From: Adhaeribacter pallidiroseus
GTDB lineage: Bacteria > Bacteroidota > Bacteroidia > Cytophagales > Hymenobacteraceae
NCBI RefSeq assembly: GCF_003340495.1
Contig: NZ_QASA01000001.1
Location: forward strand, 310,001-374,000
Length of the DNA: 64,000 nt
Direction: 5' to 3'
Of the stretch, positions 34,943 to 44,176 are shown piece after piece. A program made the position numbers and the translations under genes. Below the pieces are notes generated by a model. That model had not been told where the DNA came from, ran no database searches, and saw only the letters and a list, made by a program, of their open reading frames with translations. The stretch's first letter is position 1; each line of letters opens with the position of its first letter.

Positions 34943-37603
34943 TTAAACGGTAATAACAATAGGTTCTTGGGTATTTTTTACAACAATTCCTTTCAACACT
35001 TTTTTCTTTTGTAAATCCGGGTCGCTTACCACAATGGTGTAAGGACCCTCGCCAAAAACTTTCGGTTTAAAGGTAGACGTGTTCAGCCGGATAGTGTATT
35101 CCGGCGTATTCGTTTTTTCGTGAATAATTTCTAAAACGGGGTTAGTTAAACCTTCGATTTTAAGAAGAGGTAAAAAGCCGGTTTCTTTGCGGTTATAATT
35201 TTGCTGTTGCTGAATGGTTACGGGCCAGCCTAAATATTGCCCTTTGGGGTTTTGCAGCGGATCAACAAACCGGGGCCAGCATTCTACTACAATGTCTCTG
35301 TTTTGCTTGTTAAAAGTTACCACGCCGTAACCCGTAACGCGGTCGTAAACAATGGCTGGTTCTTTATTGGTTTTGTGGGGGTTAGCGACTGCATGAACCG
35401 TTATTTTGTTATTAAAGCCATCGGTAAAATTGCCGGTATAAGCGGGTTGCCCGGGTAAATGCTGGTGATCGGCCGAAACGGGGGGCCACCAGCGGCGCGG
35501 GAAAATATTGCCTAAAGCGGGTGCGGCAAATACAAACCCACTATCCCCATGATTGTCTTCGCCATACTGTACTACGCTCGGTAAATGCTGGTCCCCGGCA
35601 ATATGAAAGGTATAACTTTGGCGTAGTAATTTTACCACTTCGTCGCGACGATTATGCGGCCAGCCATCCGTATCCATGTCGCGGGTGGGGAAATCACCGG
35701 CTATGTATTGGCCGGGTTCCGGAATTTCCAGTTTACCCGTTACCGAGTCGTTGAGCGTGCCTTTCGGTAAAGTTTGCAGGCACATAAAGGGCGTAGCCGA
35801 AACCAGCACTTTAAATTGGGTATTTTTAGACCAGTCTTGCGTCCAGGATTTTAAAAATGCAAGCTGGCGGTCGCCGAGTAACTGAACGGTTGCGGGTTCT
35901 TTAAATTGCTGAATGTCGAAAGTTTGGTTTTGGGCGTAGCCATTGCGTACATTGGCCATTGCTGGTAATATTTCTTTTGGGGCAGATTTGAATTTCCGGT
36001 CCTCGATAATGCCAAAACTAATACCGCCGTATTGCCAATGCGTGTAATAAACCGAAATGTTCTGCAACACCGGGGTAGCATCAAACGGATCGGGCATGTG
36101 GCTGGTCTGGCAGAGTTGCGCTAAATTCACCCATTCGGGCGGCATTTGGTAGCCTCCGCTATCCTGCCGATCATTTTTAGTGGCAGCGTTAATGGCGGCT
36201 CTTCCTCCACTTCCCCAGATGTTGCCGTGGTACATGTCGTGGTCGTCGGGTAAGCAGGCCGAAGGAATATGCCGGAACAACTCCCGGTACGACCAGCCAA
36301 ATTGCACCCACTTTCTTAAATAATCCAAAATAGCCTTATCCAGAGGAGCAGTTTGAATTCCGAAATCGCCATTTCGTTCGTAGAATTGGTCGCCTAAGAA
36401 TAATATTAAATCGGCCTGGTGCTTTTGGGCATTTTCAACAATATCAGTATCGGGGAATCCTAAATCCCCGTTGCAACTAAAAGTTAAGGCCTTTACCTGG
36501 TCTTTTTGGGTAGGTTCGGCAGCAATGGTGCCTTCGTAATAACAAGGCATTGCTTTACCGTTGCGGGAGCTGAGGTCGTACCGGACCCGGTAAGGTACCG
36601 CTCTTTGCGTTTGCCAGTTTTCCACCCGGAAGGCCGCTACCCGGGCCTTGGGATGAATGATTACCTCGGCAATTTTCTCCCAATTATCATCCCTTTTTAC
36701 CTCCAGTGAAGCTTTCTTTTGAGAAGTTAAATTTACCGGTGCCAACTGAGCGCTCAATTTTAAAATATTATGGTTAACGGTATATTGCGCAAAGTAAATT
36801 GGGCCATAAACCTGCTGCGGGGCATAAGCTAATTTGTCGCCGGTTACCTGCCAGTTATTAAAAGAAGCGGAAGGGGTATCTACCGGGGTTTCCAGTTCAA
36901 AATGGCTGATTAAGGCAATGTTGCCCACCAAACTATCCGCCGGAATATTTTCGTTTTTTATGGTCACCAGTTGCTTCTTCCCATTGTTTCCGGAAGCCGT
37001 TAATTCCAGGATGAACTGATTCCCCGCCGGAGTAGCGGTTAATTTTAAAAATATGCCTTCCTGCAGGTTTGGTAAAGAAACTACCCCGGTGGATACTGCC
37101 TGACCAATAAATAAAGAACCATCGGTATTTACGCCCACGTTTAAACCTTTGCCGGTTATAATGGCCGAACGGTAATCGGGAAAATTGCCTTTTATGCCTA
37201 CTTTAAAACCAACAAAATGGCCTTTTTTTGGATGGGCGGTATTTAGAATCTTTAAATTTACATTGGTTGTAAAAGCGGCTTGTTTCTCGATTAATTGGTG
37301 GGTGAGCAAATGCACGGTGCGGTTAGGTCCGCTGAGCAGGCAAGCTAGTTCCCCCTTTTGAATACCCCAATCCTGTAGTCGCTGGGCCCATAGTTCTTCG
37401 CCAGTCCAAATCCTATCGGGCATGTTCTGCCAGTCACTCCGGTAAGGTTTACTTATTAATTCAGATTTACCGGCCTCCATTTCCGGTTCAGGAGAACTTA
37501 ATTGAGATAGATTGTTTTGCGCTGCCTTGGTTTTTGCCTCCAGCACGATATTGGGCGCAAAAGCCCCCAGGGTAATGGCTTTTAATAATTTCCTGCGGTT
37601 CAT
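34943..37603 (-). CDS. PhoD-like alkaline phosphatase, Tat-exported
   Basis: An 886-residue protein, longer than typical PhoD because of a large N-terminal beta-rich extension (about 50-380). The N-terminus MNRRKLLKAITLGAF has a twin-arginine motif, fitting the Tat export of PhoD enzymes. The metallophosphoesterase part shows FSCNGDLGFPDTD, ILFLGDQFYERNGDFG, CLPDDHDMYHGNIWG and FHIAGDQHLPSVVQYG, which supply the Asp/Asn/His ligands. The N-terminal extension may bind a glycan (laminin-G-like fold possible). It is the third gene of the leftward SusC-SusD operon and lies 4 bases upstream of the frameshifted sulfatase. Substrate phosphodiesters or phosphorylated glycans are possible. Confidence 0.87.
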   Translation of the reverse strand: MNRRKLLKAITLGAFAPNIVLEAKTKAAQNNLSQLSSPEPEMEAGKSELISKPYRSDWQNMPDRIWTGEELWAQRLQDWGIQKGELACLLSGPNRTVHLLTHQLIEKQAAFTTNVNLKILNTAHPKKGHFVGFKVGIKGNFPDYRSAIITGKGLNVGVNTDGSLFIGQAVSTGVVSLPNLQEGIFLKLTATPAGNQFILELTASGNNGKKQLVTIKNENIPADSLVGNIALISHFELETPVDTPSASFNNWQVTGDKLAYAPQQVYGPIYFAQYTVNHNILKLSAQLAPVNLTSQKKASLEVKRDDNWEKIAEVIIHPKARVAAFRVENWQTQRAVPYRVRYDLSSRNGKAMPCYYEGTIAAEPTQKDQVKALTFSCNGDLGFPDTDIVENAQKHQADLILFLGDQFYERNGDFGIQTAPLDKAILDYLRKWVQFGWSYRELFRHIPSACLPDDHDMYHGNIWGSGGRAAINAATKNDRQDSGGYQMPPEWVNLAQLCQTSHMPDPFDATPVLQNISVYYTHWQYGGISFGIIEDRKFKSAPKEILPAMANVRNGYAQNQTFDIQQFKEPATVQLLGDRQLAFLKSWTQDWSKNTQFKVLVSATPFMCLQTLPKGTLNDSVTGKLEIPEPGQYIAGDFPTRDMDTDGWPHNRRDEVVKLLRQSYTFHIAGDQHLPSVVQYGEDNHGDSGFVFAAPALGNIFPRRWWPPVSADHQHLPGQPAYTGNFTDGFNNKITVHAVANPHKTNKEPAIVYDRVTGYGVVTFNKQNRDIVVECWPRFVDPLQNPKGQYLGWPVTIQQQQNYNRKETGFLPLLKIEGLTNPVLEIIHEKTNTPEYTIRLNTSTFKPKVFGEGPYTIVVSDPDLQKKKVLKGIVVKNTQEPIVITV

Positions 37604-37694
37604 CTTTCTATAAAATGCGGATTTTTTTAAATTTTTATCTAGCCGGCTATCTCCAATGGGTAGTCTGCCCGGAAAGAAGTGTGGTTATCGGAAA

Positions 37695-39344
37695 TTATTT
37701 TAAACCCGGATTAACGTTTATTTCACTTTGAGGAATAGGCCATACCTCATCCACGCCGGGACGGAAGTTGCGGGTGGTTACATACCAGCGGCTAAATGGA
37801 TCGGGCGTATTGCCTTTGATTTTCGTTTTTACGGCTCCCGGAAATGGTGCTCCGTAAAAATCGGCTTTTAATACTTCGCCGCCTATCTTCCAGCGAATGA
37901 TATCCCAGTACCGGATTCCCTCAAAGGCCAATTCGTTGCGTCGTTCGCGGCGCAAAATAAGGCGCAGCGCTTCCGGATTGGTCTCCGTAACGGGAGGCAT
38001 ATTCACCGAGGCTCGGCCTCTTACTTTGTTGATAGTGGCATCCAATAAAGCCTGATCAATAGGCTGGCCGGCTTCCAATTTGGCTTCTAAATAACTCAGC
38101 AGTACTTCGGCGTACCGAATAACCGGGAGGTTACCCCCGTAATTAGTTAAGTTACCGGAAAAGCCTTCGTCACAGAATTTCTTTAAGCCATAACCGGTTT
38201 GGGTGGTTTGTTTACCGGCCCCTAACTGATCCGGTGAAGCGGCCGAATCCGGATGGGTAACATAGCGTAAATTTTTAAAAATATTCCGGTTGTAGATAAT
38301 ATTGTACCGTAACCGGGGGTCGCGATCCTTGCCAATATCGGCGGCCGTATACCGGGCATCCGTATACGAAAAGGGGGTTCCATCCGTAAATTCATACGAC
38401 TCCACGATACTGCCCAGCGGGCAGAAGATGTGCCAACCGCCCGCCACGGCCGGAAAGAAATGCTGGTTCATGCTGTTAGCGGCAAGGTTCTCCAGAAACT
38501 GCGAACTGAAAATGATTTCGTTGCTGTTTTCATTAGATGTCTGGAACAAGCCAGCGTAGTCGGGGTCAATAATATTGTCGTTTAAATCAATAATGGTTTT
38601 ATAAACCTCGGCGGCTTCGGTGTACCGGGCTTCTCCGAGCAAAGTCCGGCCCACGAAAGCCAAAGCGGCCTGCTTGCTGGCCCGGCCTTTTTCCGGATTG
38701 GGTATATCTTTATGGCGGGGCAGATCCGCAGCGGCTGCGGTTAATTCGTCCAAAATAAATTTTACTACTTCCGCTTTCGGGTTTTTAGCAACCTTGTTGG
38801 CGGTTTCGGGCGTGAGGGTAGTGGTTACTAAAGGTACCGCCCCCCAGAATTGAGCCAGATAAAAGTATTGCGTGGCCCGCAAGAACCGGGCTTCGGCGTT
38901 AAATCTTTTTTTCCGGTTTTCGTTGAAAGTTACTTTTCCTACATTTTCTAAAAAGTAATTAGCCCGGGCAATTTTGGCGTAACTATTAGCCCAGTAGCTG
39001 TTCAGGATATCCACGTTGCTGGTTAAAGTACCGTTGGATAATTTATGAAAGGCCGAATTGTCGCCGCGGCGATCGTACGCATTATCGGTGGCAAATTCAG
39101 TAAATAACAATCCCGCGTAAGACCACCAATCGCTCGGTAAAGTTTCGGTGCCTTTTATTTTAATATTGCCCCGGTATACGCCGGTAAGTGCCAGGTACGT
39201 ATTCGCTTCACTTACCCAGAAATTTTCGCTATCAAATCTATCTAAAGGCGATTGATCCAGTTCTTGCTCGCAACCGGTTAAAAAGGTAAAAAGCACTAAC
39301 CAGAAAGCCCACCGCTGCCCAGAGGCTTGCATTATATTTTTCAT
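37695..39344 (-). CDS. SusD/RagB outer-membrane nutrient-binding lipoprotein
   Basis: A 549-residue lipoprotein with lipobox LTGC (Cys at about residue 25), followed by EQELDQSPLDRFDSENFW, the typical SusD start. Helical TPR-like segments such as RFNAEARFLRATQYFYLAQFWG and the C-terminal ILRRERRNELAFEGIRYWDIIRW are diagnostic. SusD forms the lid of the SusC channel at the cell surface and binds the ligand. It starts 21 bases after the SusC stop, as usual for these pairs. The ligand cannot be predicted from sequence. Confidence 0.95.
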   Translation of the reverse strand: MKNIMQASGQRWAFWLVLFTFLTGCEQELDQSPLDRFDSENFWVSEANTYLALTGVYRGNIKIKGTETLPSDWWSYAGLLFTEFATDNAYDRRGDNSAFHKLSNGTLTSNVDILNSYWANSYAKIARANYFLENVGKVTFNENRKKRFNAEARFLRATQYFYLAQFWGAVPLVTTTLTPETANKVAKNPKAEVVKFILDELTAAAADLPRHKDIPNPEKGRASKQAALAFVGRTLLGEARYTEAAEVYKTIIDLNDNIIDPDYAGLFQTSNENSNEIIFSSQFLENLAANSMNQHFFPAVAGGWHIFCPLGSIVESYEFTDGTPFSYTDARYTAADIGKDRDPRLRYNIIYNRNIFKNLRYVTHPDSAASPDQLGAGKQTTQTGYGLKKFCDEGFSGNLTNYGGNLPVIRYAEVLLSYLEAKLEAGQPIDQALLDATINKVRGRASVNMPPVTETNPEALRLILRRERRNELAFEGIRYWDIIRWKIGGEVLKADFYGAPFPGAVKTKIKGNTPDPFSRWYVTTRNFRPGVDEVWPIPQSEINVNPGLK

Positions 39345-39365
39345 TCTATGTAAATTTTTAAAAAA

Positions 39366-42300
39366 TTAGAAAGTTGCGTTGATACCAAAGGTGTAGGTAC
39401 CCAAAATAGGATAGAAACCTCCGCTGGAATTAATTTCCGGGTCCCAGCCTTTGCGGTATTTTTTCCAGGTGTAAAAGTTCTCACCACTCAGGTAAAAGCG
39501 TATTCCGGCAATTCCGGCTTTCGAGATTAAGGCATTTGGTAAAGAATAGCCCAATTGAACGTTTTTAACCCGCACATACGAAGCATCCAGTACCCAGAAA
39601 GAAGAAGTGAGCGTATTAGGAGTACCGGAGTTGGAAATTAATTCTAAGCGGGGATAACCGGCATCGGCTCGGGGGTTAGCGGCCGTCCAGCGTTCATCCA
39701 TTTGCCAGCGCTGCACCGTACCGAAATTATTAAAAGCGTAACCCGCGTAGGCATTTAACATGCCTTTTACCTTGGCTACTCCCTGTAACAAAATATTTAC
39801 ATCAAAACCTTTGTACTTGCTGCCCAGGTTCAGGCCAAAATTGTACTTTGGGATGCGACTGCCCAATATAACGCGGTCGTAGGTGGCATCTACTTTACCA
39901 TCGGGTTGCCCGTTGGGGCCACTGATATCTTTGTAGCGGATATCGCCGGGTTTCGCCGCCGGGTTAATGGCTTTCATATCGGCCCATCCTGTTACATCAG
40001 TTTCGTTTACAAAAATACCGTCGGCCACGTAGCCATAGTAAACGTTCATGGGCTGACCAATAAATAAATTAGACCCATTCCCCACCAAGCCATTCGGTTG
40101 CTGAATATTGCCTACGCCTAAATCAAAAACCTGATTGTTGATGATGGTTACATTACCCTGCACGGAATATTCAAAACTATTTATTCGGTTGCGGTGATCC
40201 AGGGTAAACTCCCAGCCTTGATTTTTAACTTTCCCGGTATTCTGCTGCGATAAACCAAATCCTAAAACGCCCGAAACGCTGGCATCCGGTTTATACAAAA
40301 TATCATAGGTATACCGATCAAAGTAATTAGCACTACCGCTTAGTTTTCCGCGGAAAAGGCTAAAGTCCACACCCACATCGGCGGTGCGGGTAGATTCCCA
40401 GTGCAAATTGGGATCGGTTAGCTGCGTTAAAGCAACGCCGGAGGCCACGTTCCCCCCAAAGGAGTAGATAACGCCGGGGTTCAGCGTGCGCTGGTACGGG
40501 TAATTGGCAATGTTCTGATTACCTAAAATGCCGTAAGAGCCTTTAATTTTTAAATCAGTGAGCCAGCTGATTTTATCTTTAATAAAATTTTCTTCAATTA
40601 AGCGATATCCCACTGCCACCGACGGAAACAATGCGTAGCGGCGCGAAGTGGGGAAACGAGAAGAACCATCGCGGCGCAAAGTACCTTCTAATAAATACTT
40701 ATTGGCAAAACTGTACCGCAGCCGGCCAAAGATGGATTGAATCGCCCATTCAGAACCAGTGCCGGAATTTTTTTGGTTATCGGGGGCGCCTACATCAATC
40801 TGGGTTAAATCATTGCCGGGTAATTTGTCGCGGGAAAGCGAGAGCGTATCGGTCGTGTTGCTTTCGAAAGAGTAACCCAGCAATAAACCAATGTTGTGTT
40901 GGTTGATTTGTTTGTTGTAATCGGCTAAACCCTGCAAGGTTTTATAATCGTTTTCTTTGTTGCCTTGCACTAACTGATTAGGGCCTAAGGTTAACGTCGG
41001 ATTTAAAATTTGGGAAGCAAAGAGTTGTTTAAACTGACCGGTTGTTTGGTTGTAACCACCAATTACAGAAAGCTTCAGGTCCGGAATTACTTGATAATCT
41101 AACCTTAAATTGGCCGTTAAGTTCTGGTTTTTGGTTTTAGTAAAAGATTCACTATCTAAAAAAGAAATGGGCGTTCCTTTTTGCACCACGCCCAAACCAT
41201 AATACCCCGTGGATAATTTGCCGGCGTAAATAGCCGGGTAACGTACCGCCGAACTAATAATGCCCAAAACGCCACTGGCATCTAAAGTAGCCGGACTGCC
41301 GGGTTCCGTAGCGTAAGAATTAATAGCCGCCAAGCGGGTGGTTACGGAAAGTTTATTGTTTATTTGGTTCGTTAAATTTAACCGCACGTTGTAGCGCGAA
41401 TAATTATTTTTTACCACCAACCCATCCTGAAACAAGTAACCCAGCGATAAATTATACTGGTTTTTATTAGAACCGCCGCTAATGGTTAAGTTATGACCGG
41501 TTTGGGTGCCGTTTTTTGAAAAAACCTGCCCAATAAAATCGGTGTTCGGAAAATTATCCGGGTCGCTGCCATCTCTAAATTTTTGAATATCGGCCTCGCT
41601 GTAGGCGGTGGTGCCGGTAGCTTCGTTAAACAGTTGAGCGTACTCCCAGGAGTTTACTAAATCGGGGTAAGCGGTGGCTTTCTGAAAACCAACGTACCCG
41701 TTGTAGGTAACGCGGGTCTTTTCGGATTTGCCGGTTTTAGTCGTAATTAAAATAACGCCATTGGCGGCCCGGGCCCCGTAAATAGCCGCGGAAGAAGCGT
41801 CTTTTAAAACCGATATGGTTTCAATATCATTCGGATCAATCTCGTTAAAAGAACCGGCCTGAATGCCATCCACAATAATCAACGGTTCGGTTCCGGCTCC
41901 AAAAGAACCAACTCCCCGGATATTAACCTGCGACGAGTTTACTCCCGGTTGCCCCGACCGTTGAATTACGGTTACCCCGGGTAATTGCCCGGTTAAAGCA
42001 TTGGAAAGTTGCGTGGTTTGCCGGTTATTTAACTTGTCCGCATTTACCTGCGAAATAGAGCCAATTACGTTTTCGCGTTTCTGGGTACCGTAACCCACCA
42101 CTACTACTTCATTCAGGGTTTTAGCATCTTCCGATAAACGTACCTGGTAAGCAGTTTTTCCATCCAGAGGTACTTCTAATGGTTGGTAGCCAATAAAAGA
42201 AAAAATTAAAATTCCTTTATTATCCGGAACCTGTAAACGAAAAGATCCATCATTAGCGGTGGTAGTTCCCACATTGGTTCCTTTTAACAAAATAGTTACC

Positions 42301-42491
42301 CCCGGTAAAATTTCTCCAGTGGGAGAGGTTACCTTACCCGTAATCGGAGTATCCTGCATGGTTTGCTTTGCGCCATTTTCGGTATTATACAAGAGCGAGA
42401 AAGAAATATTCGATCCATGAGCCCAAACGTTTGTTTGAAAAAGTGCAAGCAGTATTAACAATGGACTACTTCTTTGTAGTAGTTTTTTCAT
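39366..42491 (-). CDS. SusC/RagA TonB-linked outer-membrane transporter
   Basis: A 1041-residue TonB-dependent receptor. After the signal peptide comes a carboxypeptidase-regulatory-like domain (about 47-130: GKVTSPTGEILPGVTILLKGTN), then the TonB box region and plug (NEVVVVGYGTQKRENVIGSI; VNIRGVGSFGAGTEPLIIVDG; ISVLKDASSAAIYGARAANGVI), then a 22-strand barrel. These are SusC signatures. It is the first gene of the leftward operon; no sigma or anti-sigma pair (ECF regulator) is adjacent, so the control must lie elsewhere. It imports the substrate that the phosphatase and sulfatases process. Confidence 0.96.
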   Translation of the reverse strand: MKKLLQRSSPLLILLALFQTNVWAHGSNISFSLLYNTENGAKQTMQDTPITGKVTSPTGEILPGVTILLKGTNVGTTTANDGSFRLQVPDNKGILIFSFIGYQPLEVPLDGKTAYQVRLSEDAKTLNEVVVVGYGTQKRENVIGSISQVNADKLNNRQTTQLSNALTGQLPGVTVIQRSGQPGVNSSQVNIRGVGSFGAGTEPLIIVDGIQAGSFNEIDPNDIETISVLKDASSAAIYGARAANGVILITTKTGKSEKTRVTYNGYVGFQKATAYPDLVNSWEYAQLFNEATGTTAYSEADIQKFRDGSDPDNFPNTDFIGQVFSKNGTQTGHNLTISGGSNKNQYNLSLGYLFQDGLVVKNNYSRYNVRLNLTNQINNKLSVTTRLAAINSYATEPGSPATLDASGVLGIISSAVRYPAIYAGKLSTGYYGLGVVQKGTPISFLDSESFTKTKNQNLTANLRLDYQVIPDLKLSVIGGYNQTTGQFKQLFASQILNPTLTLGPNQLVQGNKENDYKTLQGLADYNKQINQHNIGLLLGYSFESNTTDTLSLSRDKLPGNDLTQIDVGAPDNQKNSGTGSEWAIQSIFGRLRYSFANKYLLEGTLRRDGSSRFPTSRRYALFPSVAVGYRLIEENFIKDKISWLTDLKIKGSYGILGNQNIANYPYQRTLNPGVIYSFGGNVASGVALTQLTDPNLHWESTRTADVGVDFSLFRGKLSGSANYFDRYTYDILYKPDASVSGVLGFGLSQQNTGKVKNQGWEFTLDHRNRINSFEYSVQGNVTIINNQVFDLGVGNIQQPNGLVGNGSNLFIGQPMNVYYGYVADGIFVNETDVTGWADMKAINPAAKPGDIRYKDISGPNGQPDGKVDATYDRVILGSRIPKYNFGLNLGSKYKGFDVNILLQGVAKVKGMLNAYAGYAFNNFGTVQRWQMDERWTAANPRADAGYPRLELISNSGTPNTLTSSFWVLDASYVRVKNVQLGYSLPNALISKAGIAGIRFYLSGENFYTWKKYRKGWDPEINSSGGFYPILGTYTFGINATF

Positions 42492-43147
42492 AATCCAATT
42501 AGATTAAAGTTATTATTGAAAACTCTATAGAATTAATAGACAAATCAATCAAACCATTATGTATAATCCAAATTATCTTATAAGTATTTATTAGCTTTTT
42601 ATAATAGTATATTTAATAAAGGTAAACTTAAACTGATGCTAACTTTATTTAAGACGAGTCAGGCACTGAAACTCTTTAGTCTTCAAGTTAATATTATTTA
42701 AAACAGAAATCCATTGGAGAATCTAATAACCAAAAGGGTGAATGGAATTCTTAAGCCGGAGTATCTCGGCTACCAAAAGGTGTATTCTTCAGGCGCGGCG
42801 GGTACTAGAGCCAACGGTGTTTCTCGATAACTACAAGCACTCTTACCTAAGTTGGGTTATGCTGGCTCCCGAGCAGGTACACCCCCAGACGGAGCAACTG
42901 AAAAGAAGATGGACTAATTATTTAAAAAAGTATTTAGCAACTCTGGCGGACAACGAAGACTGGCGAAACCAATATTGGTCAACTTAAGCAAGGATTAACA
43001 ATAAACGGTGTTATCCGTGGTTAAGTTTACCATTTTGAAGGATTAAAAAGTTACTTTACTCTACTTCAAAGCTTTTCCTTCTTTGGTTATTTTGCTTCTT
43101 TTTACCTATTTCACTTTTAAAATGAAAATATATAACTTGTATGTAAT
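42492..43147. other. Region upstream of the SusC operon
   Basis: About 650 bases with no well-supported gene. The first 150 bases left of the middle are AT-rich and should hold the SusC promoter, but no clear TTTG-N19-TAnnTTTG was found. One 81-codon frame (42742-42987) is listed separately with low confidence. Confidence 0.45.
42742..42987 (+). CDS. Possible 81-residue hypothetical protein
   Basis: An open frame from ATG with base composition nearer to coding DNA than the flanking AT-rich spacer. The product is basic and aromatic at the C-terminus (LSWVMLAPEQVHP, DNEDWRNQYWST) and has no signal peptide. No family was recognised. It may be a small gene, a remnant of a larger gene or a chance frame. 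Confidence 0.3.
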   Translation: MEFLSRSISATKRCILQARRVLEPTVFLDNYKHSYLSWVMLAPEQVHPQTEQLKRRWTNYLKKYLATLADNEDWRNQYWST

Positions 43148-43184
43148 AAAAAAAGCCACTTGCCGATTTTACTCGTAAGTGGCT
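43148..43184 (-). terminator. Terminator of tRNA-Asn
   Basis: Arms AGCCACTT / AAGTGGCT lie 11 bases downstream of the tRNA 3' end on its strand, followed by a run of seven T on that strand. Confidence 0.75.
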
Positions 43185-43194
43185 GATTTTCAAG

Positions 43195-43268
43195 CTCCCC
43201 CTCTTGGGCTTGAACCAAGGACCCCATGATTAACAGTCATGTGCTCTAACCAACTGAGCTAAGGAGGA
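43195..43268 (-). tRNA. tRNA-Asn (GTT)
   Basis: A full 74-base cloverleaf on the minus strand: 7-base acceptor TCCTCCT/AGGGGGA (one G-T pair), D-arm GCTC...GAGC, anticodon arm CATGA-CTGTTAA-TCATG with anticodon GTT, and T-arm CTTGG-TTCAAGC-CCAAG. The discriminator base is G and CCA is not encoded. Confidence 0.97.
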
Positions 43269-43386
43269 GTTTGTGAACTCGTTTAACGTTGAATTCGGAT
43301 GCAATATTAGGGCAAAAACCGGTGTGGCGCAACTGTTTGTTCGAAAAAATTTAAAAATAGTTGCATCTGATTGAGTATGAATAAAT

Positions 43387-43809
43387 TTAATTATTGATGT
43401 AAAGCAAGTTACCCGTTACGGCGGTGTTGTATTTTCTTAAGGGGTAGCGCGAGGGTCCGCCGGTTACATACCCGTTTAAATCGAAAATTGACTGGCAACA
43501 CGAATCCGTCATGAAAAAACCGGATGGATCCATGGATACTGTGGCGCAAGCATCGTAGGGTTGAAAAGGGCAGTTTCGTTCAAAAGCCACGTAGGTATCG
43601 CCGGTTTGATGGAGTAGAATAATGCCTTTTACCCCGCTATTTAAATAAACGTAGCCATTGTCGCGGCGAAGAGCATTGTATTGGATATTGGTTAAGTTAA
43701 TCTGCTCGTTTACGATTACGTTCGGAATGAAAGGCGTATCCTGGTTTTCGTCGCAGGATGCTAAAAAGAGTAGAAATCCACAGTAAAAAAGAAGCCTTAA
43801 AGTACTCAT
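43387..43809 (-). CDS. Rieske-like lipoprotein lacking the ligand histidines
   Basis: A 140-residue lipoprotein (lipobox LASC, Cys19). The C-terminal half has the shape of a Rieske [2Fe-2S] domain: VAFERNCPFQPYDAC, then TDSCCQSIFDLNGYVTGGPS and PLRKY. In a true Rieske protein the ligands are C-x-H and C-x-x-H. Here the first His is Phe (C80-P-F) and the second is Ser (C104-C105-Q-S), so no normal cluster can form. Four cysteines (80, 88, 104, 105) remain and could form disulfides or bind another metal. Similar His-free relatives are, as I recall, present in Bacteroidota. It stands alone between tRNA-Asn and pheS. Confidence 0.75.
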   Translation of the reverse strand: MSTLRLLFYCGFLLFLASCDENQDTPFIPNVIVNEQINLTNIQYNALRRDNGYVYLNSGVKGIILLHQTGDTYVAFERNCPFQPYDACATVSMDPSGFFMTDSCCQSIFDLNGYVTGGPSRYPLRKYNTAVTGNLLYINN

Positions 43810-44176
43810 ATAAACTTAGCTAAGTCCGTAAGCCAGAATTCTTAAATTTTACGGTAGTCTGCATGTTCTGACTAAGATAGAATGGTCAATCTTAAAACTA
43901 AAATGTCTTTTAGCTACAGGCCTACGATGTAAATGAACAAGGTATAATAATTACTTTCTGCATTTCCGGTATATAGCTTGTAAACGAGGGAAGCTGGCTA
44001 ATCTTGTATAGTAAAAGCCTGCGTTGTTGCTTTAATTTTAAAATAAATTGCTTAAGAAGCTGGTTTCTGGAATAACGCAGTAAATTTTTGTTCTGGAAAT
44101 ACAAAATTTAAAAAACCTGCAGGAATAGATTTTAGAAATTTACTCTTGTAGGTTTTGCAAATAAAATGTTATCGGA
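43810..44176. other. Spacer between the Rieske-like gene and pheS
   Basis: About 370 AT-rich bases. AAAACCTGCA (near 44112) and TGTAGGTTTT (near 44147) may form a weak terminator stem for pheS. No gene is supported; a 60-codon leftward frame here has no recognisable features. Confidence 0.4.

Noticed and set aside
43154-43184. Attachment site next to tRNA-Asn
   Set aside because: No integrase gene and no direct repeat of the tRNA end in the window.
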